Part shown: piece by piece, positions 54,601-63,287 of the stretch
Numbering within the stretch: position 1 is the first letter of the stretch
Layout of the letters: the number at the start of each line of letters is the position of its first letter
Source: Mycolicibacterium sp. CBMA 234
GTDB taxonomy: Bacteria; Actinomycetota; Actinomycetes; Mycobacteriales; Mycobacteriaceae
Reading direction: 5' to 3'
Assembly (NCBI RefSeq): GCF_009729415.1
Contig: NZ_MPKW01000011.1
Span: forward strand, 1 to 64,000
DNA length: 64,000 nt
Position numbers and translations under genes: made by a program
The notes under the pieces: generated by a model
The model's input: only the letters and a program-made list of their open reading frames with translations
Told to the model about the DNA's origin: nothing
Databases searched by the model: none

Positions 54601-54637
54601 GCCCCTTCTCCCAGTCCGATTATTGGAGAGAAGGGGC
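54601..54637. terminator. Bidirectional terminator between ligase and LLM genes
   Basis: A 10-bp perfect stem (54601-54610 with 54628-54637), preceded by AAAA and followed by CCTTG. The flanking A-run gives a T-run for minus-strand transcripts, so it may terminate both convergent genes. Confidence 0.78.
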
Positions 54638-54644
54638 CTTGCCG

Positions 54645-55733
54645 TCAGCTGAACGCCGGCAATACCTCTTTGCCGAACAGGCGCAGTGAGTCCATGGTGT
54701 GCTCATGCGGCATGTCCTTGTACTGCACGAACAGCAGCAGGCGGTCGACACCGATGGCCTCGTACTGCTTGGCCAGCTCGATGCAACGCTCCGGGTCGCC
54801 GACCAGGATCATGTCTCTCGAATCCAGGTAGTCATAGTTGAACTTGTCGTAGTCCACCCCCACGAAACGCTGGTAGTAGTCGTACGAGCTGTTCTCCTTG
54901 AGATCAGGGATCAGCGAGGTGAGTAGGTCAATCTGGTCGTGCTGGTATTGCATAACGCCGGCCTCGGCACGCTCGCGCGCCAATTCGTTTGTGGCAGCGC
55001 AATGCGCCATCGTGAACACTGCCGTCTGGTTGTTGACGAATTTACCGATCGGCGTCGCGGTCTTGATCCGCTCTCGATACTTCGCGATGCGCGACGCGAC
55101 CTCTTCGAAAGCGAGCGCGAGCGTGAAGGACAGCAGACCAAGTCCGAGTTCGCCTGCCAACTCGTGCGATTCGGGGCTGGTGCACGACATCCAGAGCGGG
55201 GGATGTGGCGACTGCAGGGGCTTGGGCACCATTGGCCGGGCCACCTGGTTGAAGTACTTGCCCTGGTGTTCCACCACCGGGTTGGTCCACGCCTTGAGAA
55301 TCAGGTCCAGCGACTCACGCCACATCTCCCGGGTCTCGGCCGGATCGATACCGAAGCCCCCGAGTTCAGCGGAGGTGGCCGAACGTCCGCTGCCGAACTC
55401 GAGGCGCCCCTGCGACAGCAGGTCCAGGGTTGCGGCCTGCTCAGCGGCCCGGATCGGGTGGTTGTACGGGTACGGCAGCAACCTGACACCGTGGCCGATC
55501 CGAATCTTCGACGTCTGCGCCGCGATCCATGACAGCAGCACTTCGGGCGCCGATGCGTGCGAGAAGGACTCCAGGAAGTGGTGCTCGACTGACCACACCG
55601 AGGAGAAGCCAAGTTCCTCCGCGGTCCTGATTTGTTCCATCATCTGCAGAAAGTGCTGAGACTCGTCGGCCCGAGAGACGCCAGGCGGCATCTGCCATTC
55701 ATAAAGCAGTCCGAATTCCACGTTGATCTCCAT
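54645..55733 (-). CDS. LLM-class flavin-dependent oxidoreductase
   Basis: A 362-residue luciferase-like protein: LGFSSVWSVEHHFLESFSHA, IRIGHGVRLLPYPYNHPIRA, GRLEFGSGRSATSAELGGFG. The EHHF motif is typical of FMN-dependent luciferase-like monooxygenases. Single-gene unit convergent with the ligase and divergent from a DoxX gene across three operator copies. Confidence 0.9.
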   Translation of the reverse strand: MEINVEFGLLYEWQMPPGVSRADESQHFLQMMEQIRTAEELGFSSVWSVEHHFLESFSHASAPEVLLSWIAAQTSKIRIGHGVRLLPYPYNHPIRAAEQAATLDLLSQGRLEFGSGRSATSAELGGFGIDPAETREMWRESLDLILKAWTNPVVEHQGKYFNQVARPMVPKPLQSPHPPLWMSCTSPESHELAGELGLGLLSFTLALAFEEVASRIAKYRERIKTATPIGKFVNNQTAVFTMAHCAATNELARERAEAGVMQYQHDQIDLLTSLIPDLKENSSYDYYQRFVGVDYDKFNYDYLDSRDMILVGDPERCIELAKQYEAIGVDRLLLFVQYKDMPHEHTMDSLRLFGKEVLPAFS

Positions 55734-55804
55734 GCGTCGCTAGTGGGAAAGCCAGGCCGTGCGCTGCCCGGGCTGAACTAAGACTGCCCGGCTCAGGTAG
55801 CGCT

Positions 55805-55864
55805 GTCAACTCTCGTGTTGATAGCATCAACAACTGTGTTAACAACTTCAACGCCAGCGTTGCT
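55805..55864. promoter_or_regulatory. Triple operator array, 21-bp period
   Basis: Three copies at 55805-55822 (GTCAAC-N6-GTTGAT), 55826-55843 (ATCAAC-N6-GTTAAC) and 55847-55864 (TTCAAC-N6-GTTGCT). Their starts are exactly 21 bp apart, about two helical turns, so dimers would bind on one face. The array sits between the LLM and DoxX genes. Confidence 0.72.
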
Positions 55865-55885
55865 TCAACAGGCGGTCCCGCACCC

Positions 55886-56401
55886 ATGACAGCACTCGAC
55901 TTCGGCTTGCTGATTCTTCGCGTGACGCTTGGTACCACCGTTGCCGCCCACGGATACAACAAGTTCTTCGGTGGCGGTCGCATCCCCGGAACCGCGGCGT
56001 GGTTCGACAGCATCGGCATGAAACCTGGCTCACTCCACGCACGGGTCGCCGCGACCGTTGAGATCGGGGCCGGCCTTGGCCTGGCGCTCGGGCTCTTGAC
56101 CCCGATCCCGGCAGCAGGACTCGTGGCGTTGATGCTGGTCGCCGCCTGGACGGTCCACCGACGCAACGGCTTTTTCATCGTGAAGGACGGTTGGGAGTAC
56201 AACCTGGTGCTAGCCCTGGGCGCCCTCGCCCTCGCAGCCACCGGCGCCGGCCGGACCAGTCTGGACCACGTGCTGTTCGGCGGCACGCCGGTCGATCCGT
56301 TGTTGAGCGGCTGGTGGGGCTTGCTGGCAGGTGCCGCGCTGGGACTGGCAGGCGGTATCGGCCAGCTGGCGATCTTCTACCGCCCGGTACCTTCCAGCTA
56401 G
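55886..56401 (+). CDS. DoxX-family membrane protein
   Basis: A 171-residue protein with four or five membrane segments and the DoxX pattern LRVTLGTTVAAHGYNKFFGG at the N-terminus, VEIGAGLGLALGLLTPIPAAG in the middle. DoxX proteins are found with oxidoreductases and redox-stress systems in mycobacteria; biochemical function is poorly defined. It lies 22 bp after the triple operator and is probably co-regulated with the flavin-dependent enzymes. Confidence 0.85.
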   Translation: MTALDFGLLILRVTLGTTVAAHGYNKFFGGGRIPGTAAWFDSIGMKPGSLHARVAATVEIGAGLGLALGLLTPIPAAGLVALMLVAAWTVHRRNGFFIVKDGWEYNLVLALGALALAATGAGRTSLDHVLFGGTPVDPLLSGWWGLLAGAALGLAGGIGQLAIFYRPVPSS

Positions 56402-56469
56402 TACCGACGGCATCGCAACGAAACAACCTGAAACCACGGCAATTCCGACGCTGTCGTCCGAGGCTCCGG

Positions 56470-57588
56470 TTACGCCGGCGACACCTTGGTGGCGCGGAAC
56501 AGCCTGACCTCGCCGCGAATTCCCTTCAGGTGCGCCGCCTTCTCGAAGGACCACGCGATGCCGCTGGCCTCACCGATCGCATCGCGTGTCTCCCCGGTGA
56601 TCAATACCGCGCCCGCAGGCGTAACACCGGTAACCCTACTGGCCAGGTTGACGGGGCTGCCATACCAGTCCCCCGCCCGACTCACGGCCAGACCAGAGGC
56701 GACTCCGGCACGCAGAGGTGGCAACTGATCGGCCGCCGACGCGCGCACCATGTCCAAGACCGCCCGAGTCAGCTTCTCGGCGTCAGTGCTGACGAGCATC
56801 ACGGCGTCACCGATGGTTTTGATGAACCGGACCGGCTCGACCACCACGCGACGAGTCAGGTCAGCCAGGCGGCTCGCGACCTCGACGAGATCCTCCGGGG
56901 GCACAGCCTCACCCATCCTGGTGAACCCGACGACATCGGCGAATGCCACAGTGACGGGCCTGGCTCCCGGCAGCTGGCCCATGGCACGTTCTGCGGCGTT
57001 GACCGCCTCCGTCTCGAACGAATGCCGCAAAGTGAGTCGGGCCAATCGATTGATCATCGGATCGAGCAGTGGCTCTACCTGTACGGCCAACCGCTCCAGC
57101 GCTTCCGCGAGTTCCAGTTCAGTGGCCCCGGGCCGAATCAAAGTCTGGAGTGCAGCTTGCCTCATGGTGACCGCGAACCGCGTCAGACCGTCGACCAGCA
57201 GCCGCACCAGTAGCGCGATCTCGTCGTCTCCGAAGCCGAACTCGACCAAAGATGCTGCCGGAACAATGGATTCGGCATCGGATCGCGAATACAGCGTCTC
57301 GCGCGGGTCGTCGGCACGAGCCAAGCCAACTGCAAAATGCAGCCGCTGAATGAGGTCCGCCGGCAGTCCGCTCGATTCCGCAACCTCCCGCGCAGAACGC
57401 ACCGTCCCGTCGTCACCAATGGTGCGATTGGCAGCCAACATCATGGGGCTCAACGAATTTCTGATCTGATCAATCCGAAATCCGCGACGTAGCAACCACT
57501 CGATCAACTCACGACGTTCCTCACGCGCCCGCCCGGCCAACCCGTCGGGCAGACCACCCTGCGCTACGCCGTCGGCATCACTGAACAC
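56470..57588 (-). CDS. Class III adenylate cyclase with N-terminal regulatory domain
   Basis: A 372-residue cytoplasmic cyclase. The first 200 residues are a helical regulatory domain like that of the pH-sensing Rv1264 type. The catalytic domain has metal Asp218 (FADVVGFT), Lys257 and Asp261 (KTIGDAVML), Asn314 and Arg318 (VNLASRV), all the residues required for cAMP synthesis. It is convergent with DoxX. The start is 40 bp from the operator at 57628, so it may share it. A cAMP link to the catabolic island is speculative. Confidence 0.9.
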   Translation of the reverse strand: MFSDADGVAQGGLPDGLAGRAREERRELIEWLLRRGFRIDQIRNSLSPMMLAANRTIGDDGTVRSAREVAESSGLPADLIQRLHFAVGLARADDPRETLYSRSDAESIVPAASLVEFGFGDDEIALLVRLLVDGLTRFAVTMRQAALQTLIRPGATELELAEALERLAVQVEPLLDPMINRLARLTLRHSFETEAVNAAERAMGQLPGARPVTVAFADVVGFTRMGEAVPPEDLVEVASRLADLTRRVVVEPVRFIKTIGDAVMLVSTDAEKLTRAVLDMVRASAADQLPPLRAGVASGLAVSRAGDWYGSPVNLASRVTGVTPAGAVLITGETRDAIGEASGIAWSFEKAAHLKGIRGEVRLFRATKVSPA

Positions 57589-57627
57589 GCGCTATCCCCG
57601 CCGACCTTGAGCCTTGAATCGCCATTC

Positions 57628-57645
57628 GTCAACATATACGTTGAT
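57628..57645. promoter_or_regulatory. GTCAAC-N6-GTTGAT operator between cyclase and VOC genes
   Basis: One mismatch (spacer ATATAC), in the divergent gap, 41 bp before the VOC start. Confidence 0.68.
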
Positions 57646-57685
57646 GGCGCACATCCGCACCAACCCGACACACCAGGAGCCTCCA

Positions 57686-58039
57686 TTGAGCAAGCCAGAA
57701 GTCAAGATGATCGTCCTTTCCACCGACGACCTCGATGAATCGATCCGCTTCTACAACGAAACATTGGGCATGGACGTGAAGTTCCGCGATGGTGCACACT
57801 TCGCAGCCCTGGACGGAGGTGGCGTCACGCTCGCGCTGGCCACGGCTTTGGACCACCCCATCCCGGGGCAGGTCGTGGTGGGCATCAAGACCTCCGACGT
57901 CGACGCGGCAGCAGCAGCCATCGAGGCCAACGGCGGCGGCGTCGTCAATGGCCCGTACAACGATGCTCACGAACGACGTGCGGTCGTCTACGACAACAAG
58001 GGCAATGGCATCGTGTTCTACAGCCCCTTGGCCCGATAG
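57686..58039 (+). CDS. Glyoxalase/VOC-family protein
   Basis: A 117-residue single VOC module: VKMIVLSTDDLDESIRFYNE at the start and AVVYDNKGNGIVFYSP at the end, with paired beta-alpha-beta-beta-beta units. VOC proteins act as dioxygenases, epimerases or binding proteins. The TTG at 57686 is preferred since AGGAG precedes it by 6-7 nt; the ATG at 57644 overlaps the operator. Ends before a 13-bp hairpin. Confidence 0.82.
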   Translation: MSKPEVKMIVLSTDDLDESIRFYNETLGMDVKFRDGAHFAALDGGGVTLALATALDHPIPGQVVVGIKTSDVDAAAAAIEANGGGVVNGPYNDAHERRAVVYDNKGNGIVFYSPLAR

Positions 58040-58047
58040 TCCTGGCG

Positions 58048-58083
58048 ATGGGTCTCTGGCACCGCCTGCCGCCAGAGACCCAT
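58048..58083. terminator. Hairpin between convergent VOC and hypothetical genes
   Basis: A 13-bp perfect stem (58048-58060 with 58071-58083) and 10-base loop. No T-run, but the convergent position fits a bidirectional terminator. It marks the right boundary of the catabolic regulon. Confidence 0.7.
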
Positions 58084-58139
58084 GACGAATTCATGACCGT
58101 TCACCCATCACGTGACCGGGTAACCAGACACGCTGCGCG

Positions 58140-58457
58140 TCACCACTTTTCGATGTTGGCAAAGACCGCGGTGCCGGCACCGCTCACCAGCCCCTTGGCC
58201 GCGGCCCCCGCAAGCATCTTGTCGAAGCGACGATGCCACTGCGGCGATCGGTCCACAGTATTGGTTCGCAGCCAGTCAACGCTGATTGCCGAATCGCCAC
58301 CTTCCAGGCACCCGGCACCCACCGACTTCAACGCCACGTCGATGATCGCGTTGGGTACCCAATCAGGAGCCCGCAGGCTGATCAAACTCAAATTGTTCTC
58401 ATCGCTGAGGCTCACCACCGCCGACTGGGTCCGACTGAACAGCACGTCGATGTACAC
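58140..58457 (-). CDS. Small hypothetical protein
   Basis: A 105-residue frame starting MYIDVLFSRTQSAVVSLSDE. It mixes beta-like N-terminal segments and an alanine-rich C-terminus without signal peptide or membrane segment. GAGGGAG lies upstream of the ATG. The promoter would face the GAGTAG palindrome at 58524. No family recognised; the frame is clean but functional assignment is impossible from sequence. Confidence 0.5.
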   Translation of the reverse strand: MYIDVLFSRTQSAVVSLSDENNLSLISLRAPDWVPNAIIDVALKSVGAGCLEGGDSAISVDWLRTNTVDRSPQWHRRFDKMLAGAAAKGLVSGAGTAVFANIEKW

Positions 58458-58523
58458 CTGGACTCCCTCTCATCAGGCCATTGCACCGACCTTCATCGGA
58501 CCAGTGTCGGCAGGTCACGCCAG

Positions 58524-58538
58524 GAGTAGTCACTACTC
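58524..58538. promoter_or_regulatory. Palindrome GAGTAG-TCA-CTACTC between 58140 and DUF3303/WS-DGAT genes
   Basis: Perfect 7-1-7 palindrome in a divergent gap, 94 bp from the DUF3303-like ATG. Confidence 0.6.
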
Positions 58539-58631
58539 TCGTTCTCGGCACAGTTCGGCCCATACGTTGACTCACGGACCGCCACCGTCGGTCACCACAC
58601 CACCCAAAATCTCGAATCTCGAGGAGTGTCA

Positions 58632-58931
58632 ATGCTGTTCATCGGCTATCTGCGAGTTGACCGCAACGACCGCCGCGGGCCTGAGATCGCCGAGAATGCA
58701 CGCAAGTGGTGGAACGAAGGCCAGCGTCCGGCCGGCATCAACATCGTGGCGTCGTACGGCGCCGTGGGAACGAACACGCCGGACGTGCTGGTATTCGAAG
58801 CAGCCGATCACATCGACATTCAGAAGATGGTCAGCTTCTGGGCACCCGTCGAACTCGAAATCCATCCGGCCATCGACCTCCTGGAGTACTGGCGCGCGCA
58901 GGGGATGCAGATTCCCACCCCGGCCACCTGA
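58632..58931 (+). CDS. DUF3303-like small protein
   Basis: A 99-residue protein, MLFIGYLRVDRNDRRG at the start, then KWWNEG and LEYWRAQGMQ at the end, consistent with a small dimeric alpha/beta fold of the DUF3303 type. GAGGAG precedes the ATG at 58632 by 5 nt. It lies 64 bp before a WS/DGAT gene and is probably co-transcribed. Function unknown. Confidence 0.65.
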   Translation: MLFIGYLRVDRNDRRGPEIAENARKWWNEGQRPAGINIVASYGAVGTNTPDVLVFEAADHIDIQKMVSFWAPVELEIHPAIDLLEYWRAQGMQIPTPAT

Positions 58932-58995
58932 CGGCCAGCCTCATCGATGAACCACGAAGTGCCGTCGCAGTTTTGAACCGTGCGGAGGGCTGCTG

Positions 58996-60438
58996 TTGAA
59001 CCGGCTCAGTGGCTGGGACGCCATGCTGATGTACAGCGAAACGCCCAACGTTCACAATCACACACTGAAAGTGGCTGTCGTCAACACCGCTGATATCCGC
59101 GGTGACTACTGCTTCGTGACATTTCGTGAAACACTTTCGGATCGAATGCATTTGCTCGATCCGATGCGATACCGCCTGATCGTCGTGCCCTGGCAGCTAC
59201 ATCACCCGATGTGGCTCGACAGCAGTGCCATCGATGTGGACTATCACATCCGCCGCGTACAGGTACCGGCTCCGGGTGGCCGACGCGAACTCGATGCCGT
59301 CATCGGTGACATCGCCAGCACACCGCTGGACCGCACCCGCCCGCTGTGGCAGGTCTTTTTCGCCGAGGGAATGGCCGACGACCGCGTCGCCGTCATCGGC
59401 AAGGTGCATCACGCCCTCGCCGACGGCGTCGCCTCAGCGAATCTTCTGGCGCGTGCGATGGACCACCCTGAAGACCATGCGCCCGGCGAGCCCGCCGCAG
59501 CCCTCACTACGGCCCCACCAACGAAGACCGAGCTGCTGCGCGCAGCCGCCGCGGATCACGTCAGACAGATTCGCAGGCTGCCGCAGATGGTTATCGACTC
59601 TGCCGCGGGCATCGCGCGCGTCCGCACCGGGGCACAGGTTCGCGGGCACGACCCGCAGATGGCACGCCACTTCAAGCCACCACCGACGTTCATGAATCAT
59701 GTTGTTTCGCCGGGCCGGAAGTTCGCGAGCTCAACTCTGAGCTTGGCTCAGTTCAAGGAAACAAGCAAGAGCCTCGGCGTCACGATCAACGATCTCGTTC
59801 TGGCCATGTCGGCCGGCGCGTTACGGAATCTGCTTCTGCGCTTCGACGGCCGGGCTGACGCGCCGATCCTTGCCTCGGTGCCGGCCAGCATCGACCTGTC
59901 CCCGGACCGCATCGTCGGCAACGCGTTGACCATCATGGTCGTGTCACTGCCCGTGCACATCGCTGATCCCCTGGAACGAGTTCGTTTGTCCTCAATCGCC
60001 GCGACCGTCGCCAAGGAGAATGATCGACTGCTTGGCCGCCAACTGATAAGCCGTTGGATGGCCTACATCCCACCGGTTCTGGCCCCGGCAGCCTTCCGGT
60101 GGCTGTCAGGACGCAACGCACAGAACAAGCTGTTCAATGTGTCGGTTTCGAATGTTCCCGGCCCCCGTGAGCGGGGCAGGCTCGCCGGGGCCACCGTCGG
60201 CGAGTTCTATTCGGTGGGACCGGTTTCCGCAGGTTGCGGGCTGAACATCACGGTGTGGAGCTACGTGGACCAGTTGAACATCTCAGTCATCTGTGATGAT
60301 AGAACTCTCACCGACGCACACGTCGCGACCGACTCGATGACCGAGGCGTTCGCCGAAATTCGCCGTGCTGCCGGCATTTCCGCGCCCCTGGCCGATGTCC
60401 CCACCGCGATGCGCCGGGCCGCGGCGATCACTGACTAG
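58996..60438 (+). CDS. Wax ester synthase/diacylglycerol acyltransferase (WS/DGAT)
   Basis: A 480-residue WS/DGAT enzyme with active-site HHxxxDG at 138-144 (HHALADG), N-terminal SGWDAMLMYSE, and the second motif SVSNVPGPRE near 380. These enzymes esterify acyl-CoA with diacylglycerol or alcohols to make storage lipid. TTG start with GGAGGG 8 nt upstream. The 3' end overlaps the convergent fadD by 11 bp. Confidence 0.93.
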   Translation: MNRLSGWDAMLMYSETPNVHNHTLKVAVVNTADIRGDYCFVTFRETLSDRMHLLDPMRYRLIVVPWQLHHPMWLDSSAIDVDYHIRRVQVPAPGGRRELDAVIGDIASTPLDRTRPLWQVFFAEGMADDRVAVIGKVHHALADGVASANLLARAMDHPEDHAPGEPAAALTTAPPTKTELLRAAAADHVRQIRRLPQMVIDSAAGIARVRTGAQVRGHDPQMARHFKPPPTFMNHVVSPGRKFASSTLSLAQFKETSKSLGVTINDLVLAMSAGALRNLLLRFDGRADAPILASVPASIDLSPDRIVGNALTIMVVSLPVHIADPLERVRLSSIAATVAKENDRLLGRQLISRWMAYIPPVLAPAAFRWLSGRNAQNKLFNVSVSNVPGPRERGRLAGATVGEFYSVGPVSAGCGLNITVWSYVDQLNISVICDDRTLTDAHVATDSMTEAFAEIRRAAGISAPLADVPTAMRRAAAITD

Positions 60439-62074
60439 TGCTGTCCTGCGCCCTTACGCGGGCCTGCAACTCGCCGCGGGCGATCTTGCCGGTACTGCTA
60501 CGCGGCAGCGAGTTGATGACGATAATCTCGCGCGGCACTTTGTAATTCGCGAGGTTCTCTCGGACATGCTGTTTCAGCGATTCGACACTCGCCGACGCCC
60601 CGCCTTCGAGGACCACGAAGGCGACGAGGCGCTGACCATAGGTGGTGTCGTCGACGCCGAGCACCGAGGTCTCCGCCACGTCAGGATGGCGGACCAAGAC
60701 CTTCTCCACCTCAATCGGATAGATGTTCTCTCCACCCGACACGATCATGTCGTCGTCGCGGCCCACGACGAACAGTCGCCCGGCCCCGTCAACGTATCCG
60801 ACGTCCCCCGATGCCATGTAGCCGTCGTGAAACTCCTTCGCGGCGCCCGAGGTATAGCCGCCGAACTGATTCTTGTTGCGAACGTAGATGGTCCCGACTG
60901 TCCCGACCGGCACTGGCCGGCGTTGATCGTCGAGAACGGCGATGGATGTGCCTGCCGCCGGAGTGCCGGCTGTGTCCGGCGCAGCCCGCAGATCTTCCGG
61001 TGTTGCGGTGGTGATCATCCCGGCTTCGGTGGCGTTGTAGTTGTTGTAGACGACATCGCCGAATCGGTCCATAAAGGCAATGACGATATCGGGCCTCATG
61101 CGAGAACCTGAGGCCGCGGCGAACCGCAGCGTTCGGAGTTCGTAACGACCCAGCACTTCACTGGGTAGCTCCATGATCCGGTCGAACATCACCGGCACGA
61201 CGGCCAAACCGGTGGCCCGATGGCGATCGACCATCTCAAGTGTCTTCTCCGGATCAAACTTTCGCCGCGTCACCACCGTGCATGACATCATGGCCGCCAT
61301 CATCAGCTGGCCGAAACCCCAGGCGTGAAACATCGGCGCCGCCACCACTGTGCACTCTTCGGCGTGCCAAGGGGTGCGGGCAAGGATGGACGCGAGGGCC
61401 TCGGGTCCACCGCTGGAAGCCTTGGCTCCCTTAGGAGTTCCGGTCGTGCCCGACGTCAGCAGTATCAACCTGCTGGTGCGCAGGCTCTGTTCAGGCCGCT
61501 CTCCGGCATGTGCACGAATCAGCTTCTCGACCGTGACGTCGTGACTCTCTGAAGTGTCGGTCCACGCCACGATCCGTACGGCTGCAGACTGCGGGGCCAA
61601 CGCGCGGTCGACCGTATCGGTGAATTCCTCGTCGTAGATGACCATATCGACGCCCTCGCGGCTCACCACCTCCGCCAACGCCGGCCCGGCGAATGCCGTG
61701 TTGAGCAACAACACGTCGGCACCGATCCGGTACGCCGCTATCAGTGACTCGATGAATCCGCGGTGGTTACGGCACATGATGCCGATGAGTTTCGGTGACG
61801 CACCTGGCAATCCCTGGATGGCAGCGGCCAGCGCATCGGACCGGTCGTCGAGCTCTTTCCAAGATAGCGTGCCCAGTTCGTCGACGAGCCCGGGACAGTT
61901 CGGGCAACGCTGCGCAGACATCGCGAATCCGCTGACCAGCGAACGTCGTTCGCGACGTACTGCGGCGGCCATTCGCACGTATTTGTCCGGGCGCAACGGT
62001 GCCAGCAGCCCGGCGTCACGCAGGGCGGCGATCATGCCACCGATGTCTCTCAAGCGATCGAGTCCGTTGGTCAT
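60428..62074 (-). CDS. fadD: Acyl-CoA synthetase (FadD12-like)
   Basis: A 548-residue ANL ligase with P-loop TSGTTGTPKGAK, NNYNATEAG, GDVGYVDGAG, the hinge GRDDDMIVSGGENIYP, and C-terminal SSTGKIARGEL with catalytic Lys. The extended N-terminus before the AMP-binding domain resembles mycobacterial FadD2/FadD12 proteins. The ATG at 62074 follows the acyltransferase stop by 5 bp; a TTG at 62083 overlapping that stop is an alternative. Activated acyl groups could feed the neighbouring acyltransferases. Confidence 0.92.
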   Translation of the reverse strand: MTNGLDRLRDIGGMIAALRDAGLLAPLRPDKYVRMAAAVRRERRSLVSGFAMSAQRCPNCPGLVDELGTLSWKELDDRSDALAAAIQGLPGASPKLIGIMCRNHRGFIESLIAAYRIGADVLLLNTAFAGPALAEVVSREGVDMVIYDEEFTDTVDRALAPQSAAVRIVAWTDTSESHDVTVEKLIRAHAGERPEQSLRTSRLILLTSGTTGTPKGAKASSGGPEALASILARTPWHAEECTVVAAPMFHAWGFGQLMMAAMMSCTVVTRRKFDPEKTLEMVDRHRATGLAVVPVMFDRIMELPSEVLGRYELRTLRFAAASGSRMRPDIVIAFMDRFGDVVYNNYNATEAGMITTATPEDLRAAPDTAGTPAAGTSIAVLDDQRRPVPVGTVGTIYVRNKNQFGGYTSGAAKEFHDGYMASGDVGYVDGAGRLFVVGRDDDMIVSGGENIYPIEVEKVLVRHPDVAETSVLGVDDTTYGQRLVAFVVLEGGASASVESLKQHVRENLANYKVPREIIVINSLPRSSTGKIARGELQARVRAQDSTSQ

Positions 62075-62079
62075 GGGGC

Positions 62080-62883
62080 TCAACCCAGTACGGGGAAACG
62101 ACGTTCAGCGGCGAGTTTGTCGAGCGCTGCCTGCATCACCTTGCGGATGTGGGCATCGACGTCACCGACGTCGGGTGCATCGCCGAACTTGGCGGTGATG
62201 TCAATCGGGTCAAGAACCCGCGTCACCAGCTTTGTCGGCAGTGGCAGGTTCACCGGCAGTACCGCCAACCCAAAGGGCAGGCCGAAGGAGATCGGTAACA
62301 GCTCCGCGCGAAAACGCCGCTTGAGCCCCAGCTGTTTGGCCAGCCAGGTGCCACGGCTCAGGTAGAGCTGATTCTCCTGCCCGCCGATCGACACGACCGG
62401 GACGATCGGGACGCCGGTCTCGATCGCCGTACGGACATAGCCGGTGCGGCCGGCGAAGTCGATGACGTTCCGCGCCGCCGACGGCCGGTACACGTCGTAG
62501 TCACCGCCGGGGAAAACCATCACCAGTCCACCGGACTTCAAAGCCGTCGCAGCGTTGCTCCGACTGGCCCGAATGAAACCCATTCGGGCCACGATGTCTG
62601 CCAACGGACCGTTGGCCAGGAGATCATGGGTCAGGGTGTAAAGCGGCCTGCCGTAACCACACTCCGCATAGAACTGTGATGCGAAGATTGGGACGTCCAT
62701 TGGCAGATACCCGCCGGAGTGGTTGGACACGAGCAGCGCGCCACCGGTCGGTAACCGCTCCAACCCCTGGATCTCCGGCCGGAACCAGAGTTGGGTAATG
62801 GGCCGGGCAAGGTCCAGCAGGAGCTTCACCAGATCACGGTCCCACTTGGTCAGTTGTGCGTCCTCGGCTCGAGTACCGCTCAC
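62080..62883 (-). CDS. Lysophospholipid acyltransferase (PlsC-like) family protein
   Basis: A 267-residue acyltransferase with LLVSNHSGGYLPMD, a mycobacterial variant of the NHx4D motif, and FPGGDYDVYRP as the second acyltransferase block. It probably transfers acyl groups from acyl-CoA to a glycerolipid. GTG start at 62883, with AAGGA 7 nt upstream. Transcribed first, followed by fadD, an acyl activation/transfer pair. Confidence 0.87.
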   Translation of the reverse strand: MSGTRAEDAQLTKWDRDLVKLLLDLARPITQLWFRPEIQGLERLPTGGALLVSNHSGGYLPMDVPIFASQFYAECGYGRPLYTLTHDLLANGPLADIVARMGFIRASRSNAATALKSGGLVMVFPGGDYDVYRPSAARNVIDFAGRTGYVRTAIETGVPIVPVVSIGGQENQLYLSRGTWLAKQLGLKRRFRAELLPISFGLPFGLAVLPVNLPLPTKLVTRVLDPIDITAKFGDAPDVGDVDAHIRKVMQAALDKLAAERRFPVLG

Positions 62884-63287
62884 ATTGCTTCCTTTTCGAT
62901 AGCGTTGACGCACAGCAGGTTTCGCCTATCGCTGCTAATTCGACGAACGCGCCACAAGTCGGACACGAAAACTCACGGGGCTCGACTCCCCTAGCCCTTC
63001 GCCAACGATGTGGCGCTCGGACGTCGTTGGCCGACAAAACCATAACGTCGACAAAGCTGCGTCGGATGAGTAGTCACTACTCTGCCGCAAGCACGACCGG
63101 CCCATGAGATTGCTTTGTCGTCGGCCCGTTGCCGACCTTGCGATGCGGCTTGCGTATACAGCCAGTGGACAAAATGAACACCAACGTTGACGATGGTTCT
63201 GGACCGACTATCAGACGGGTTGCGGGCGGCGAAGTTGTGCCACGAAGGTCAGGGCCGCCGGAAGGAATCACTATTGGAGTCGCGAGG
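62884..63287. other. Divergent intergenic region before the NUDIX gene
   Basis: About 400 bp without a supportable gene. The only recognised element is the GAGTAG palindrome at 63068-63082. A half-site GTTGAC occurs at 63186, but its partner is poor (ATGAAC), so it is not counted as an operator. Confidence 0.6.
63068..63082. promoter_or_regulatory. Palindrome GAGTAG-TCA-CTACTC upstream of acyltransferase-fadD
   Basis: Identical to the copy at 58524. It lies 185 bp from the acyltransferase GTG and 206 bp from the NUDIX ATG. Confidence 0.58.

Noticed and set aside
5299..57645. Interpretation of the GTCAAC palindromes as KstR or KstR2 sites
   Set aside because: KstR sites have AAC and GTT separated by two bases and KstR2 sites use CAAG/CTTG; here the separation is six bases and the half-site is GTCAAC.
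63174..63191. ATGAAC-N6-GTTGAC near the NUDIX gene as another operator
   Set aside because: The left half-site has two mismatches and the position relative to the start does not match the other promoters.
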